Source: Peribacillus deserti
Lineage (GTDB): Bacteria > Bacillota > Bacilli > Bacillales > DSM-1321
DNA length: 64,000 nt
Direction: 5' to 3'
NCBI RefSeq assembly: GCF_002863585.1
Contig: NZ_PGUY01000047.1
Coordinates: 1 to 64,000, forward strand
Made by a program: the position numbers and the translations under genes. Below the pieces are notes generated by a model. It did no database searches. It saw nothing but the letters and a program-made list of their open reading frames with translations, and was not told the DNA's origin. Shown here piece after piece: positions 8,156-16,375 of the stretch. Each line of letters opens with the position of its first letter. The stretch's first letter is position 1.

Positions 8156-8788
8156 TTATTTTTTAATTTTGACTTCGGCATTCATGCCTGGCATTACTTT
8201 TTCGGAATAATTATCGATTGAAATTTTAACAGGAATATATTGAGTTACTTTTGTATAATTCCCGCTTGTGTTCTGCTGGCCCATTAGTGAAAAGATTGAA
8301 TTCGCTGCATGGCCGATGCTTTCTACTTCTCCTTCGATGACTGTATCTTCATCACCATCCACGATTACATCAACGCTGCTGCCAGTTTTCACATCTTTTA
8401 TTTTTTTCTCGTCAATATTAGCTACAATGAATAGTTCCTTCATATCTACAGCCTGTGCAAGAACAGTACCTGGCTGTACCAACTGGTTTTTGTTTACAGA
8501 CTCTTTAATAATGGTTCCATTATCGGAAGAGTTAATTGTTGTAGATTGTTTCCCATCGTTTATTTTTCCTAGCTCTGTGTTAGAAGAAATTGCTTCTCCT
8601 TCTTCCGCGTTCCATGACGTTAATCTGCCTGCCGCAGGAGAGGCGATTGTCTGGATGTCACCTGAAACATGTGCGTTATTGGTCTTAATATAGGTTGAAG
8701 ACTGATAATAGTAATACGCTCCTCCGCCTAATAAACCAATCACGATTAAAATGACCAAAATATTCATTAACCATAAATTTTTTCTCAC
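8156..8788 (-). CDS. HlyD/EmrA-family efflux adaptor protein
   Basis: A 210-residue membrane-fusion-type protein. One N-terminal membrane helix (about residues 7-28, LMNILVILIVIGLLGGGAYY) is followed by YIKTNNAHVSGDIQTIASPA, the lipoyl-like half-motif typical of EmrA, and a second half with NGTIIKESVNKNQLVQPGT. It lacks the long coiled-coil hairpin of Gram-negative EmrA, as expected without an outer membrane. It starts with GTG at 8788 behind GGAAGGAG. It would assemble with the adjacent MFS pump. It is the first gene of the cluster and lies divergent from the MarR gene. Confidence 0.88.
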   Translation of the reverse strand: MRKNLWLMNILVILIVIGLLGGGAYYYYQSSTYIKTNNAHVSGDIQTIASPAAGRLTSWNAEEGEAISSNTELGKINDGKQSTTINSSDNGTIIKESVNKNQLVQPGTVLAQAVDMKELFIVANIDEKKIKDVKTGSSVDVIVDGDEDTVIEGEVESIGHAANSIFSLMGQQNTSGNYTKVTQYIPVKISIDNYSEKVMPGMNAEVKIKK

Positions 8789-8841
8789 TTTCCTTACTCC
8801 TTCCTTTTATAAAAAAGTTATTATTTATTAGTTTTAATAAA

Positions 8842-8858
8842 AGTTAACTATGTTAACT
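8842..8858. promoter_or_regulatory. Candidate MarR operator 1
   Basis: AGTTAAC-TAT-GTTAACT is a perfect 17-bp dyad just upstream of the -35 of the MarR gene promoter and inside the probable promoter region of the leftward efflux genes. Confidence 0.6.
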
Positions 8859-8861
8859 ATA

Positions 8862-8890
8862 TTGACGTAGAATCCATTAAAACATATAAT
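8862..8890 (+). promoter_or_regulatory. Sigma-A promoter of the MarR gene
   Basis: TTGACG (8862-8867), a 17-bp spacer and a perfect TATAAT (8885-8890). The flanking dyads would allow autorepression. Confidence 0.8.
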
Positions 8891-8909
8891 ATCTTTGTTG
8901 TAAAGATAT
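8889..8909. promoter_or_regulatory. Candidate MarR operator 2
   Basis: ATATCTTT-GTTGT-AAAGATAT has perfect 8-bp arms and overlaps the -10 and the expected transcription start. Confidence 0.6.
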
Positions 8910-8992
8910 TTAATTTGGGAAAATGTTAAACCGGTATCCTCTTTAAGAAAATCGGTCTAGTTACCTATATATGCAGAGGAAAGAGGGATGTC

Positions 8993-9433
8993 ATGACAGA
9001 CGAAAAGAACTACTTGGAAGACATGGATCGAATTACTGAAGCCTTTTTTCGTTTTAAAAATAAATTGATAGAAGAGAAGTACGAAGAGCTTCCAGTTAAA
9101 ATGACTACGACGAAATATCGAATGCTAAAAACGATCAAACAAACAGACCAATGTATGGTTGCTGATATAGTCAGAAATCTAGAATTATCTTCAGGAGCCA
9201 CCACTCTGATCCTAAATAAACTGGAAGAGGAAAACCTGCTTACTAGAAAAAGATACGAGAAGGATCGAAGAATCGTATTTCTGAGACTGACCAAACAGGG
9301 GGAGGACATTCTTCATAAAATCTCCGAAAGCAGAAAAGATTTTTTTACGGCTGCTTTAAAGACCCTGACAGACGATGAGAAAATGCAGCTCATGCATTTA
9401 TTGCAAAAAATCACAGTAGATATGGATTTATAG
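8993..9433 (+). CDS. MarR-family transcriptional repressor
   Basis: A 146-residue winged-helix protein. The recognition region is VADIVRNLELSSGATTLILN (about residues 56-75), followed by the beta-wing RKRYEKDRRIVFLRLTKQG with the conserved DRR. N- and C-terminal helices would form the dimer interface. GAGGG precedes the ATG at 8993 by five to six bases. It is divergent from the adaptor-pump-flavoprotein cluster, and two perfect dyads lie in the shared 204-bp gap, so it very likely represses that cluster and itself until an organic ligand binds. Confidence 0.9.
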   Translation: MTDEKNYLEDMDRITEAFFRFKNKLIEEKYEELPVKMTTTKYRMLKTIKQTDQCMVADIVRNLELSSGATTLILNKLEEENLLTRKRYEKDRRIVFLRLTKQGEDILHKISESRKDFFTAALKTLTDDEKMQLMHLLQKITVDMDL

Positions 9434-9563
9434 AATACCTCTCTCCGCTGATGCCCGTTATCCGGGTCTTTCTTCATATTGCTTTAACGCAGACTAAGCA
9501 TGATTTACGAGCTAATTTCTCATACTATCTAAGGTTAAACGAGAAATAGCTGGAGGAATTTCC

Positions 9564-10742
9564 ATGGATAAGCGGGAAGAATTTTTACGGGATCAGAGAA
9601 TTTGCATGAATATGAATGAGGAGTCTGAGCAGTTTGAAGGGGCAGTTATTCCGCCAACGTTCGGCAACACACTCTTTACCTTTAAAGATTTTGAATCCTT
9701 GATTGATGCTGAAAAAAGTCAGCAGACAAAATATGTATATTGCCGGGGAACAAACCCAACAGTAGAGGCAGCTGAAAAGAAGCTGGCTGCTTTAGAGCGG
9801 GGTGAGGTCTGCAAATGTTTCTCCTCAGGTATGGCTGCCATATCAGCAAGCCTGACCGCCAGCGTGAAAACAGGGGATCACGTCCTTTGTATCAGCCATT
9901 TATATACATCCACGATGGATCTTTTGAAATATCTTTCAAAATTCGGGGTCGAACATTCGGTCGTTTATTCTATTGATCTTGAGGATATTGAAGCTGCCAT
10001 AATGGATCATACAACCGTCATCTACATAGAAAATCCAACTGACACCTACCTGCGCATTATCGATATCAAAGCGGTATCAGCACTTGCCCGATCTAAGGGA
10101 ATCCGCACGATTCTGGATAACTCATGGGCGACTCCCCTTTTTCAAAAACCCCTGACTCATGGCATCGATATTGTGGTTCATTCCGCTTCAAAATACCTTG
10201 GCGGACACAGTGATCTTTTGGGTGGTGCCTTAATTACAAGCAGAGAGATCATGGATTCAATTTTCAAAAAAGAATATCTTCTCATGGGCGGTGCGCTGGG
10301 CCCCTATGCAGCAGCACTGCTGCTCCGGGGCCTCCGGAGTCTGCCATTGCGGATGCTTGGCCATCAAGAAAACGCAAAGAAGGTTGCCGGATACTTGGCG
10401 TCACATCCGGAAGTAGCGGCTGTTCACTACCCTGGACTCCCCTCCCATCCTGACTATGAAAAGGCTTCTATGTTTCTAACCGGGTTTTCCGGCCTCATGA
10501 GTATTGAATTGAAGAATGAAAGCTTTGAACAGGTCAAAAAGGTCATCAATGCTTTCAGCGTTTTTCAAATCGGCGTTTCCTGGGGTTCTTATGAAAGTCT
10601 TGTTCTATCCCCTAATTATGGGTACAATGTTGAGAAATTAAAGCAAGAAAGAATTAGCCCTGGCATCATCCGTCTTTCTGTGGGGCTTGAGCATGAAGAC
10701 TTTTTGATAAACGATTTACATCAGGCCTTACAGGAAAGCTGA
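9564..10742 (+). CDS. Cys/Met-metabolism PLP-dependent enzyme (cystathionine lyase/synthase type)
   Basis: A 392-residue fold-type I PLP enzyme of the trans-sulfuration family. YCRGTNPTVEAAEKKLAALE (about residues 59-78) is the usual N-terminal motif, CFSSGMAAISASL binds the cofactor phosphate, LDNSWATPLFQKPL holds the PLP-contacting Asp, and SASKYLGGHSDLLGG contains the Schiff-base Lys. The C-terminal GVSWGSYESL and SPGIIRLSVGLE match sulfur-amino-acid lyases. Whether it is a gamma-lyase, beta-lyase or gamma-synthase cannot be settled. GGAGG lies nine bases before the ATG. It is a single gene with a terminator at 10764-10796. Confidence 0.88.
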   Translation: MDKREEFLRDQRICMNMNEESEQFEGAVIPPTFGNTLFTFKDFESLIDAEKSQQTKYVYCRGTNPTVEAAEKKLAALERGEVCKCFSSGMAAISASLTASVKTGDHVLCISHLYTSTMDLLKYLSKFGVEHSVVYSIDLEDIEAAIMDHTTVIYIENPTDTYLRIIDIKAVSALARSKGIRTILDNSWATPLFQKPLTHGIDIVVHSASKYLGGHSDLLGGALITSREIMDSIFKKEYLLMGGALGPYAAALLLRGLRSLPLRMLGHQENAKKVAGYLASHPEVAAVHYPGLPSHPDYEKASMFLTGFSGLMSIELKNESFEQVKKVINAFSVFQIGVSWGSYESLVLSPNYGYNVEKLKQERISPGIIRLSVGLEHEDFLINDLHQALQES

Positions 10743-10763
10743 GAGGGGATTTATACCAAGGTA

Positions 10764-10796
10764 ATGTGCAGAGAAAGGAAGCTGCACATTTTTTTA
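10764..10796 (+). terminator. Terminator of the PLP enzyme gene
   Basis: ATGTGCAG (10764-10771) pairs with CTGCACAT (10782-10789), followed by TTTTTTT. Confidence 0.85.
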
Positions 10797-10895
10797 TGAA
10801 AAATAGTTAGATTTTTCTTGAAATTCGTTTTATGCCTTCCATTATAATAAGGGTAGAAGCTAGGGTGCTAAACGTGCCTGACTGGGAGGATGTAT

Positions 10896-11351
10896 ATGAG
10901 AAATATTCTTGAAGAATACACTAGGATCACTGACTTTTTTGAACAGCTTAAAACAACACCGGAAAAGTTGTTTTTTTTAGCAATAGGCGAAAACAAGTGG
11001 TCATCTGCAGCAATCGTGGCACATTTCATTTACTGGGACCGCTACATACTTGAAAGCAGGCTTCCGGGCATGCTGGAAGGGAGAGACCTTGAGAAGAGCT
11101 CGGTCCATGTAGAGGAGATGAATGATCGTGCCAAACACTATGCGCATTCAGGCGTCTCCAAAGAACACCTTTTAGATGAAGCTATAAGCTGGAGAATGAA
11201 GTCAGCACAATTATTGAAAGATGCCGATTTTAATAAATCCTTCCGGATAGGTGAAAAACCATTGACTTTAAAACAATTCATTGAGGGAGATATCGAGCAT
11301 GATCGCCATCATATGCGGCAGATGGAAGAACATATCAAGAGGAATTTATAA
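10896..11351 (+). CDS. DinB-family protein
   Basis: A 151-residue four-helix DinB/YfiT-like protein. Probable metal-ligand histidines are in AIVAHFIYWDRY (first helix bundle region) and DIEHDRHHMRQM near the C terminus, the usual triad spacing. The family includes bacillithiol-dependent transferases and many proteins of unknown role. GGGAGG abuts an ATG at 10890, so the ATG at 10896 is preferred. A TATAAT with a loosely placed TTGAAA lies about 50 bp upstream. No operon partner is visible. Confidence 0.8.
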   Translation: MRNILEEYTRITDFFEQLKTTPEKLFFLAIGENKWSSAAIVAHFIYWDRYILESRLPGMLEGRDLEKSSVHVEEMNDRAKHYAHSGVSKEHLLDEAISWRMKSAQLLKDADFNKSFRIGEKPLTLKQFIEGDIEHDRHHMRQMEEHIKRNL

Positions 11352-11518
11352 TAAAATTTTCCTTTAATCGTTAAGGAAACAGGGCAATAGTCCTGTATTT
11401 GTTGGAGGGGTTGAAAAATGTAAACAAGTCTATATGAAAGTTAACAATATGGTTTTATTTGAAGTGCAAATATAGTAAAATCTTCCTAAGAACCATAGTA
11501 AACGGAGGACGGGCCCTC

Positions 11519-11683
11519 ATGATGACCAAGGCCGCTTTAGAAGAGAAAATTGAAGAAACCCGCACGATCATGATATATACTGCCAGTATAATGGGTATCC
11601 TTTCAGCCGAAACTATACAGCTAAGCCAATCACTGGATACATATATTGCCTTATACCAGCTATTAAACAAAAGCGAATCATAA
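11519..11683 (+). CDS. Spo0E-family aspartyl-phosphate phosphatase
   Basis: A 54-residue two-helix protein with the family signature LSQSLDTYIALYQ near residue 37 (SQxLD). Spo0E-like proteins dephosphorylate Spo0A~P and delay sporulation. GGAGG at 11504-11508 places the start at the ATG at 11519 or the adjacent one at 11522; a longer frame upstream has no ribosome site. The terminator at 11727-11756 follows. It is small and single, as in other bacilli. Its presence supports an endospore former. Confidence 0.85.
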   Translation: MMTKAALEEKIEETRTIMIYTASIMGILSAETIQLSQSLDTYIALYQLLNKSES

Positions 11684-11726
11684 ACGTAACCCAAGTGAAA
11701 AAATGAAAACTACATAGATTACCCCT

Positions 11727-11757
11727 AAAGGATGAATCCCGTGATTCATCCTTTTTA
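11727..11757 (+). terminator. Terminator of the Spo0E-like gene
   Basis: AAAGGATGAATC (11727-11738) and GATTCATCCTTT (11743-11754) form a 12-bp stem with a 4-base loop and trailing Ts. Confidence 0.9.
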
Positions 11758-11759
11758 CT

Positions 11760-11955
11760 TTGGGAAATAACCGGGAAATGGGGGGACTGTCCCCATGAGT
11801 TGGGAAATAACCGGGAAATGGGGGACTGTCCCCGTGTTTGGGAAATAATGGGAAAATAGGGGGACTGTCCCTAGGTTTGGAAAATAACGGGGAAATAGGG
11901 GGACTGTCCCTAGGTTTGGGAAATAACGGGGAAATGGGGGACTGTCCCCCGAAGT
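11760..11955. repeat. Tandem array of five 39-bp REP-like units
   Basis: The GACTGTC core starts at 11785, 11824, 11863, 11902 and 11940, so the period is 39, 39, 39 and 38 bp. Each unit reads TGGGAAATAA, then GGGAAAT, then a GGGGACTGTCCC palindrome. Units differ by a few bases. An open frame with GTVPPFPGYFP-like repeats crosses it on the minus strand but is just the repeat translated. Confidence 0.85.
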
Positions 11956-12087
11956 GCCTCTAAAAAATGGATGGGGCAAAAAGGTTAGTTTCTAGGTTGA
12001 GAGGGTAATAGAACTACGAGGCAATTATTATTATTTTCGTAAAGTATTGGCACGCATATGGCCAATGAAAGGAGAAATAGAAGCAGA

Positions 12088-12870
12088 ATGAAGATAAAAA
12101 ATATCATACTCTCTTTATCAATTCTTTTTCTCATAAGCATTTTGTCTGCATGTGCAGAGAAAGACAAGCTTGCTGATGGATCGGAGCTTATGAATAAGGA
12201 TGAATTTGTATTTGCGGCTTCAGGCGAATTCAAACCATTCAGTTATATGACAAATGATATGAAAATAAAGGGTTTCGATGTGGAAGTTGGTAATGCAGTT
12301 GCAAAAGAGATGGGTTTAAAGCCCGTACCTAAGCGGCTTAAGTTTAAGGGAATTGTTGAAGGTGTTAAGACAGGAAGAGCAGATGCAGCGGTAGCCAGCC
12401 ATACGATCAATCCGCTTCGAAGTAAACACGTCGCATTCACTACTCCATACTACTACTCAGGACCTCAAATCTTCACCAGACCAGACAGCAAAATCAAAAC
12501 CGCAGATGATTTAAAAGGCAAAGAAGTTGCAGTCGCGAAAGGATCTACGTACGCGGATGTGGCAGGAAAGTATACGAAGAACCTAAAAATGTATGACAGT
12601 GATATAACCGCTTTAAAAGCCTTGGATGGCGGACGCCATGATGCAGTTATAACGGATTTTGTAACTGGGAAAACCGCCCGTAAAGAGGGCTTTAAAATTG
12701 AAGGGAAACAGCTGATTGAACGAAGTGAACAGGCAATCGTGCTTCCCAAGGACAATCCTCAGCTTTTGAAAAAAGTAAACAAGGCGCTTGAAAATCTTCG
12801 CAAGGATGGGACACTGAAAAAGATCAGCATGAAATACTTTGGAGAAGATATCACGACAAAACCAGAATAA
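12088..12870 (+). CDS. Amino-acid ABC transporter substrate-binding lipoprotein
   Basis: A 260-residue extracellular solute-binding protein (family 3). The signal peptide ends in the lipobox LSAC, so Cys20 would carry diacylglycerol (attached by the Lgt encoded at 29.3 kb). The mature part shows FAASGEFKPFSYMTNDMKIK, the ligand-pocket GRADAAVASHTINPLRSK and LDGGRHDAVITDF, typical of polar amino-acid binding. GGAG lies about 13 bases before the ATG at 12088, a slightly long spacing; an in-frame ATG at 12058 would push the signal peptide inward and has no ribosome site. It is first of a three-gene importer operon. Confidence 0.9.
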   Translation: MKIKNIILSLSILFLISILSACAEKDKLADGSELMNKDEFVFAASGEFKPFSYMTNDMKIKGFDVEVGNAVAKEMGLKPVPKRLKFKGIVEGVKTGRADAAVASHTINPLRSKHVAFTTPYYYSGPQIFTRPDSKIKTADDLKGKEVAVAKGSTYADVAGKYTKNLKMYDSDITALKALDGGRHDAVITDFVTGKTARKEGFKIEGKQLIERSEQAIVLPKDNPQLLKKVNKALENLRKDGTLKKISMKYFGEDITTKPE

Positions 12871-12908
12871 ATCTTATTAATCCAATGGATGAAAGGGAGA
12901 TGGAATTC

Positions 12909-13574
12909 TTGCCTAGTTTTTCTCATTTTTTAAGTACTTTTGGTGAAACAAAAGGTGTATTTATAGATGCAATGATATTGACGCTCAAGCTTACAGTCGT
13001 CTCTGTCTTGCTCGGAATTATAATAGGTCTGTTATTTGCACTGTTAAAAATATCAAATGTAAAAGTGTTAGGGTGGATTTCGGATGCCTATGTCTTTCTA
13101 GTCAGGGGAACACCGCTGATTGTGCAGATATTTATTCTGTATTTCGGGTTAAGCGGAATTTTCTTAATACCTGATTTCTGGGCAGCTGCCCTGGCACTCG
13201 CTTTTCATAACGGAGCTTATATATCGGAAATCTTCAGGGGGTCCATCCAATCGATTGACCACGGCCAGATGGAAGCGGGGCGCTCACTCGGCATGTCGCA
13301 GTCCCTTACTATGCGCCGTATTATCCTGCCGCAGGCTTTCCGCCGTGCCCTGCCGCCGCTCGGCAACCAATTTATCATCGGGTTGAAGGATTCTTCACTT
13401 GCCGCTTTCATTTCGATGAACGAGCTGTTTAACGTTGCCACCACACTGGGATCTAACAACTTTGACGAAATGACTTATTTGTTAATCGTAGCCGTATACT
13501 ATCTGATCCTTGTTGCGTTGTTAACACTCGCAGTAAATGTATTAGAAAAGAAACTGGCAAAGAGTGATCGATAG
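12909..13574 (+). CDS. Amino-acid ABC transporter permease
   Basis: A roughly 221-residue polar-amino-acid permease (HisM/GlnP type) with about five membrane helices. The EAA loop is seen as [22 protein letters not shown], which contacts the ATPase. [14 protein letters not shown] and [11 protein letters not shown] are family hallmarks. AAAGGGAG lies nine bases before a TTG at 12909; an ATG at 12885 has no ribosome site and another at 12900 abuts it, so TTG is preferred. It sits 38 bp after the binding protein and 14 bp before the ATPase. Confidence 0.88.
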   Translation: MPSFSHFLSTFGETKGVFIDAMILTLKLTVVSVLLGIIIGLLFALLKISNVKVLGWISDAYVFLVRGTPLIVQIFILYFGLSGIFLIPDFWAAALALAFHNGAYISEIFRGSIQSIDHGQMEAGRSLGMSQSLTMRRIILPQAFRRALPPLGNQFIIGLKDSSLAAFISMNELFNVATTLGSNNFDEMTYLLIVAVYYLILVALLTLAVNVLEKKLAKSDR

Positions 13575-13588
13575 GGAGGAACGAAATC

Positions 13589-14329
13589 GTGAAAAAAGAA
13601 ATGATTCGAGTAGAAAAACTAAATAAATCGTTTGGAGATTTACATGTTCTAAAAGATATAGATGTAAATGTTTATGAAAGTGACGTAGTATGCTTGATCG
13701 GAGCCAGCGGCTCTGGTAAAAGTACTCTGCTGCGCTGCCTGAATTTCCTTGAAAAAAAAGATAATGGCACCATCATGATTGAAGGGGAAGAAATAAGCGG
13801 CAGCAAAAATAATGTGAATGAAGTACGTCAGAAGGTAGGCATGGTGTTCCAGCATTTCCACCTCTTTCCGCATATGACGGTGCTGGAAAATATCATTGAA
13901 GCCCCGACGAAGGTAAAAAAAATATCAAAGAGCCAGGCAATCCAGGAAGCTAGAGAGCTGTTGCGTAAGGTAGACCTTGAGGACAAGGCGGATGTTTATC
14001 CAAACAAGCTTTCCGGCGGGCAGAAGCAGCGTGTTGCGATCGCGAGGGCCCTGGCCATGAAACCTGATATCATGCTGTTTGACGAGCCAACTTCAGCCCT
14101 TGACCCAGAGCTTGTCGGGGAAGTGTTAAATACGATGAAAGAACTTGCCGAAGAAGGCATGACAATGGTCATCGTCACCCACGAAATGGGCTTCGCCCGC
14201 GAAGTAGCCAACCGTATCATCTATATGCACCAGGGACGGATTGTTGAAGAAGCAAGCACCCAAGAATTCTTCACTAATCCAAAAGATGAACGCACAAAGG
14301 CCTTCTTGAGCGCTACAACTGTCAAATAA
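13589..14329 (+). CDS. Amino-acid ABC transporter ATP-binding protein
   Basis: A 246-residue ABC ATPase of the GlnQ/HisP group. Walker A is GASGSGKST (about residue 38), the Q-loop is [13 protein letters not shown], the signature is [15 protein letters not shown], Walker B is [14 protein letters not shown] and the switch His lies in [10 protein letters not shown]. It starts with GTG at 13589 behind AGGGAGGA. It powers the importer formed with the two preceding genes. Confidence 0.93.
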   Translation: MKKEMIRVEKLNKSFGDLHVLKDIDVNVYESDVVCLIGASGSGKSTLLRCLNFLEKKDNGTIMIEGEEISGSKNNVNEVRQKVGMVFQHFHLFPHMTVLENIIEAPTKVKKISKSQAIQEARELLRKVDLEDKADVYPNKLSGGQKQRVAIARALAMKPDIMLFDEPTSALDPELVGEVLNTMKELAEEGMTMVIVTHEMGFAREVANRIIYMHQGRIVEEASTQEFFTNPKDERTKAFLSATTVK

Positions 14330-14330
14330 T

Positions 14331-14361
14331 TTGGGGACTGTCCCCTATTTCCCTGGGGAAA
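14331..14361. repeat. REP-like palindromic repeat
   Basis: GGGGACTGTCCCC (14333-14345) followed by TATTTCCC and GGGGAAAT, directly after the ATPase stop codon. The rest of the gap to 14444 shows nothing recognisable. Confidence 0.75.
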
Positions 14362-14443
14362 TGACTTGTTTTATAAAGAAAACGAGCGGAGCTATCCTTA
14401 TTTCCCTAAGTTTTGGGGGAGGGAATAAACGGTTTTTGTGAAT

Positions 14444-14492
14444 AAAAAAGATGGTTTTTCCGCTTGAAAGAGCTGGGAAACCATCTTCTTTT
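14444..14492. terminator. Bidirectional terminator between ABC operon and nuclease
   Basis: AGATGGTTTTTCC and GGGAAACCATCT form the stem. A-runs before it and T-runs after it let it work for both convergent genes. Confidence 0.75.
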
Positions 14493-14568
14493 GTGTGTTT
14501 TTAAGACGTGTGGTGCTATTTTAAGCTATAGCTTTTAGGCAAGCTGCTTCCGCCCGGAAGCTGTAAAG

Positions 14569-15423
14569 TTACCGCTTCGAAGCCCGGTATCCGGCTTTTT
14601 CTGCTTCCTTCTCGGAACAGAACCAGACAATGTTATCTGTTGTGCTTTCGTAAAAGCTGCCTCCCGGTACGTGATAAATCTTAGAATTAGCATTTCCTTT
14701 GATTTTACCAGAACAGCTTGTGTTTGTTTCTGTATCATCGCTTGTTTCATTCCCTGTACTGCTGCCAGCAGAAGCAGCCTTAACCGAAGAGCCGGTGGAT
14801 GAAGTATTTTCGCCTTCTGAATTGAAGCCATCCTCATCCGCGTAATCTTCAATGCTCCAGATTCCTTTTTTTGCTTTGCGTGCTTTTTTCTCTGCCTCTC
14901 TGAACTGATCTACATATTTCGTATTGGGTGGATAAACCGCAACCCTGGCCAGTCCCTCATCGATTAAGATTTGGTTGTACAGTTTATCGCCAACCCAGAT
15001 GTATGCAAGCAGGCGGCCGTACTGATCTCTTTCCTCGGCATCCATCTCAAGCGTCACTTCTCGTGCAATCAGATTTTTGGAGGTGAATTCGGATGCTTCC
15101 TGCCCAAATGGCTGGACCCCTAACCTCGGATGCTTCGTTTCTGGCGTATCCACTAAAGTCATCCGGACTCTTTCATTTTTTCCATTCGTTAATTTAACAT
15201 CAATCGTATCTCCGTCTACTATATGTACGACCATACCTCTCAAGCCCTTGACAGGTGCCTTGGCCTGGCTGCTATCTTTGTTCTCTTCCTTACTGCTTGA
15301 TGGCTGCTTTTCTTCAAGATTCGTATCCTTTGGCTGGTCCCCGCTCTTCTCCGGTGAAGATGTGCATCCAGTTAAGGTGAAAACAGAAATAAGCAGTGAT
15401 ATAAGAATGGATTTCAATTTCAT
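14569..15423 (-). CDS. Thermonuclease-family lipoprotein
   Basis: A 284-residue secreted nuclease. The N-terminal signal peptide ends in lipobox LTGC, followed by a Ser/Lys/Glu-rich linker. The staphylococcal-nuclease domain spans about residues 60-205: [12 protein letters not shown] and [11 protein letters not shown] carry the acidic metal ligands and catalytic Arg, and [15 protein letters not shown] the second Arg. After a Ser/Thr/Gly linker, the C-terminal 48 residues ([17 protein letters not shown] ... [14 protein letters not shown]) match the small module often found at the end of such nucleases. AGGAGG seven bases before the ATG at 15423 sets the start. It probably degrades external DNA/RNA at the cell surface; B. 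subtilis YncB is comparable. Confidence 0.9.
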   Translation of the reverse strand: MKLKSILISLLISVFTLTGCTSSPEKSGDQPKDTNLEEKQPSSSKEENKDSSQAKAPVKGLRGMVVHIVDGDTIDVKLTNGKNERVRMTLVDTPETKHPRLGVQPFGQEASEFTSKNLIAREVTLEMDAEERDQYGRLLAYIWVGDKLYNQILIDEGLARVAVYPPNTKYVDQFREAEKKARKAKKGIWSIEDYADEDGFNSEGENTSSTGSSVKAASAGSSTGNETSDDTETNTSCSGKIKGNANSKIYHVPGGSFYESTTDNIVWFCSEKEAEKAGYRASKR

Positions 15424-15707
15424 AGTAAAACCTCCTGCTTGCTGTAAAGTGCCTAAAATGTTTCTATCTATGCTACCATAATAAATCCTCATAGCCTAGA
15501 AAGGAAGAGGTAGGTCCATGGAGCCTGCTTAATTTTCTGTATTTAGAAAGTGCTGATCTATAAGCGGAGCGGACTACCCAATCATTTAGCATGCAAAGCT
15601 GAAAATATACAGCGGCTGCATGCAATTAAGTGATGCTTTCCTATAAAACATATACTAAAATAAATCTATCAATATATTAAGAGGTTGTACAAGGAGTGAT
15701 GCAAACC

Positions 15708-15935
15708 GTGAAAGTTCTATCTGCTCTTTTTCTTCCCGGATTAATGGTTATGCTTTTTACAAGAGTCAGCTATAATCAAATTGTGGCCCTGATCCTCACA
15801 GTTGCTTTAATCGCTGTCTCTGTTTATAAAGGATATACAAACAGCTGGCTTCTAATTGTCATAGATGCATTTTCACTAACGGCCGGTTTTTGGCTTTCTA
15901 ACAATTTCATTAAAAAGAAGAAAAAGGGTGCCTGA
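15708..15935 (+). CDS. csbA: CsbA-like small membrane protein
   Basis: About 75 residues, with three hydrophobic helices and a short Lys-rich C terminus. LFTRVSYNQIVALILTVALI and the KGYTNSWLLIVIDAFSLTAGF segment resemble B. subtilis CsbA, a sigma-B general-stress membrane protein also encoded just before uvrB. AAGGAG at 15691-15696 fits a GTG start at 15708 better than an ATG at 15699. I did not find a convincing sigma-B promoter upstream. The function is unknown. The gap 15424-15707 otherwise holds nothing recognised. Confidence 0.8.
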   Translation: MKVLSALFLPGLMVMLFTRVSYNQIVALILTVALIAVSVYKGYTNSWLLIVIDAFSLTAGFWLSNNFIKKKKKGA

Positions 15936-15952
15936 CGATAGCACTCTTTTTT
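15921..15952 (+). terminator. Terminator of csbA
   Basis: AAAAAGGGTGC and GCACTCTTTTTT form a stem with one G-T pair and a T-run; it starts inside the last codons. Confidence 0.75.
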
Positions 15953-16375
15953 ATATGCAAAGTTGTAACTTACAAATATTGCATGTGATAAAAACAGAAT
16001 GAACGTTCGCTTTTTATTGGTTTTTTTTAGGGGCTTTGTGGTAAAATGGGATATAAGGCTCTTACACCTCATAAACTTAATCTTTCTAGGTATGTATCTG
16101 GAGGATTTCGTCTTTACTATATAAATAGATACAGCATAGAACGCTTTAGTTATTTTTAGACATCCTTCCGAGACTTTATTAATAACTAGGCTTTTTTATT
16201 TTTAGGCTGCGTGATCGTTAATTTTTTGACTTCGGCTCTTTCTTATATTATTGGGAAGGCTTTCGGATTGCCCATGGGCAAGTTTAACGCAGCTTTTTTA
16301 AGATTATGATCACTTAGTTCGAATTTTACAAAATGATGAAGTTATATATAAATTGTTTGATTGGAGGATTGTCTC
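15953..16375 (+). promoter_or_regulatory. csbA-uvrB intergenic region: LexA-like box, promoter and folded leader
   Basis: No gene is seen in these 423 bp. AGAATGAACGTTCG (15996-16009) matches 12 of 14 positions of the Bacillus LexA box. A possible -10, TAAAAT, lies at 16042-16047. Further down, GCTGCGT (16206-16212) can pair with ACGCAGC (16287-16293), which is followed by TTTTTT, and encloses the palindrome TTGCCCATGGGCAA (16268-16281). This looks like a terminator-like or attenuator-like element in the uvrB leader. A second promoter, TTTTAC-17-TATAAA, may lie just before the uvrB ribosome site. Confidence 0.45.

Noticed and set aside
11755-11979. Minus-strand open frame with repeated GTVPxFPxYFP
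   Set aside because: It is the REP array translated; the period of 39 bp keeps one frame open. There is no ribosome site or family.
15077-15481. 134-codon plus-strand frame opposite the nuclease gene
   Set aside because: Antisense to a clear SNase-domain lipoprotein; no ribosome site.
16300-16330. SOS box close to the uvrB start (TTAGTTCG)
   Set aside because: Only a half-site is present; the better candidate is at 15996-16009.
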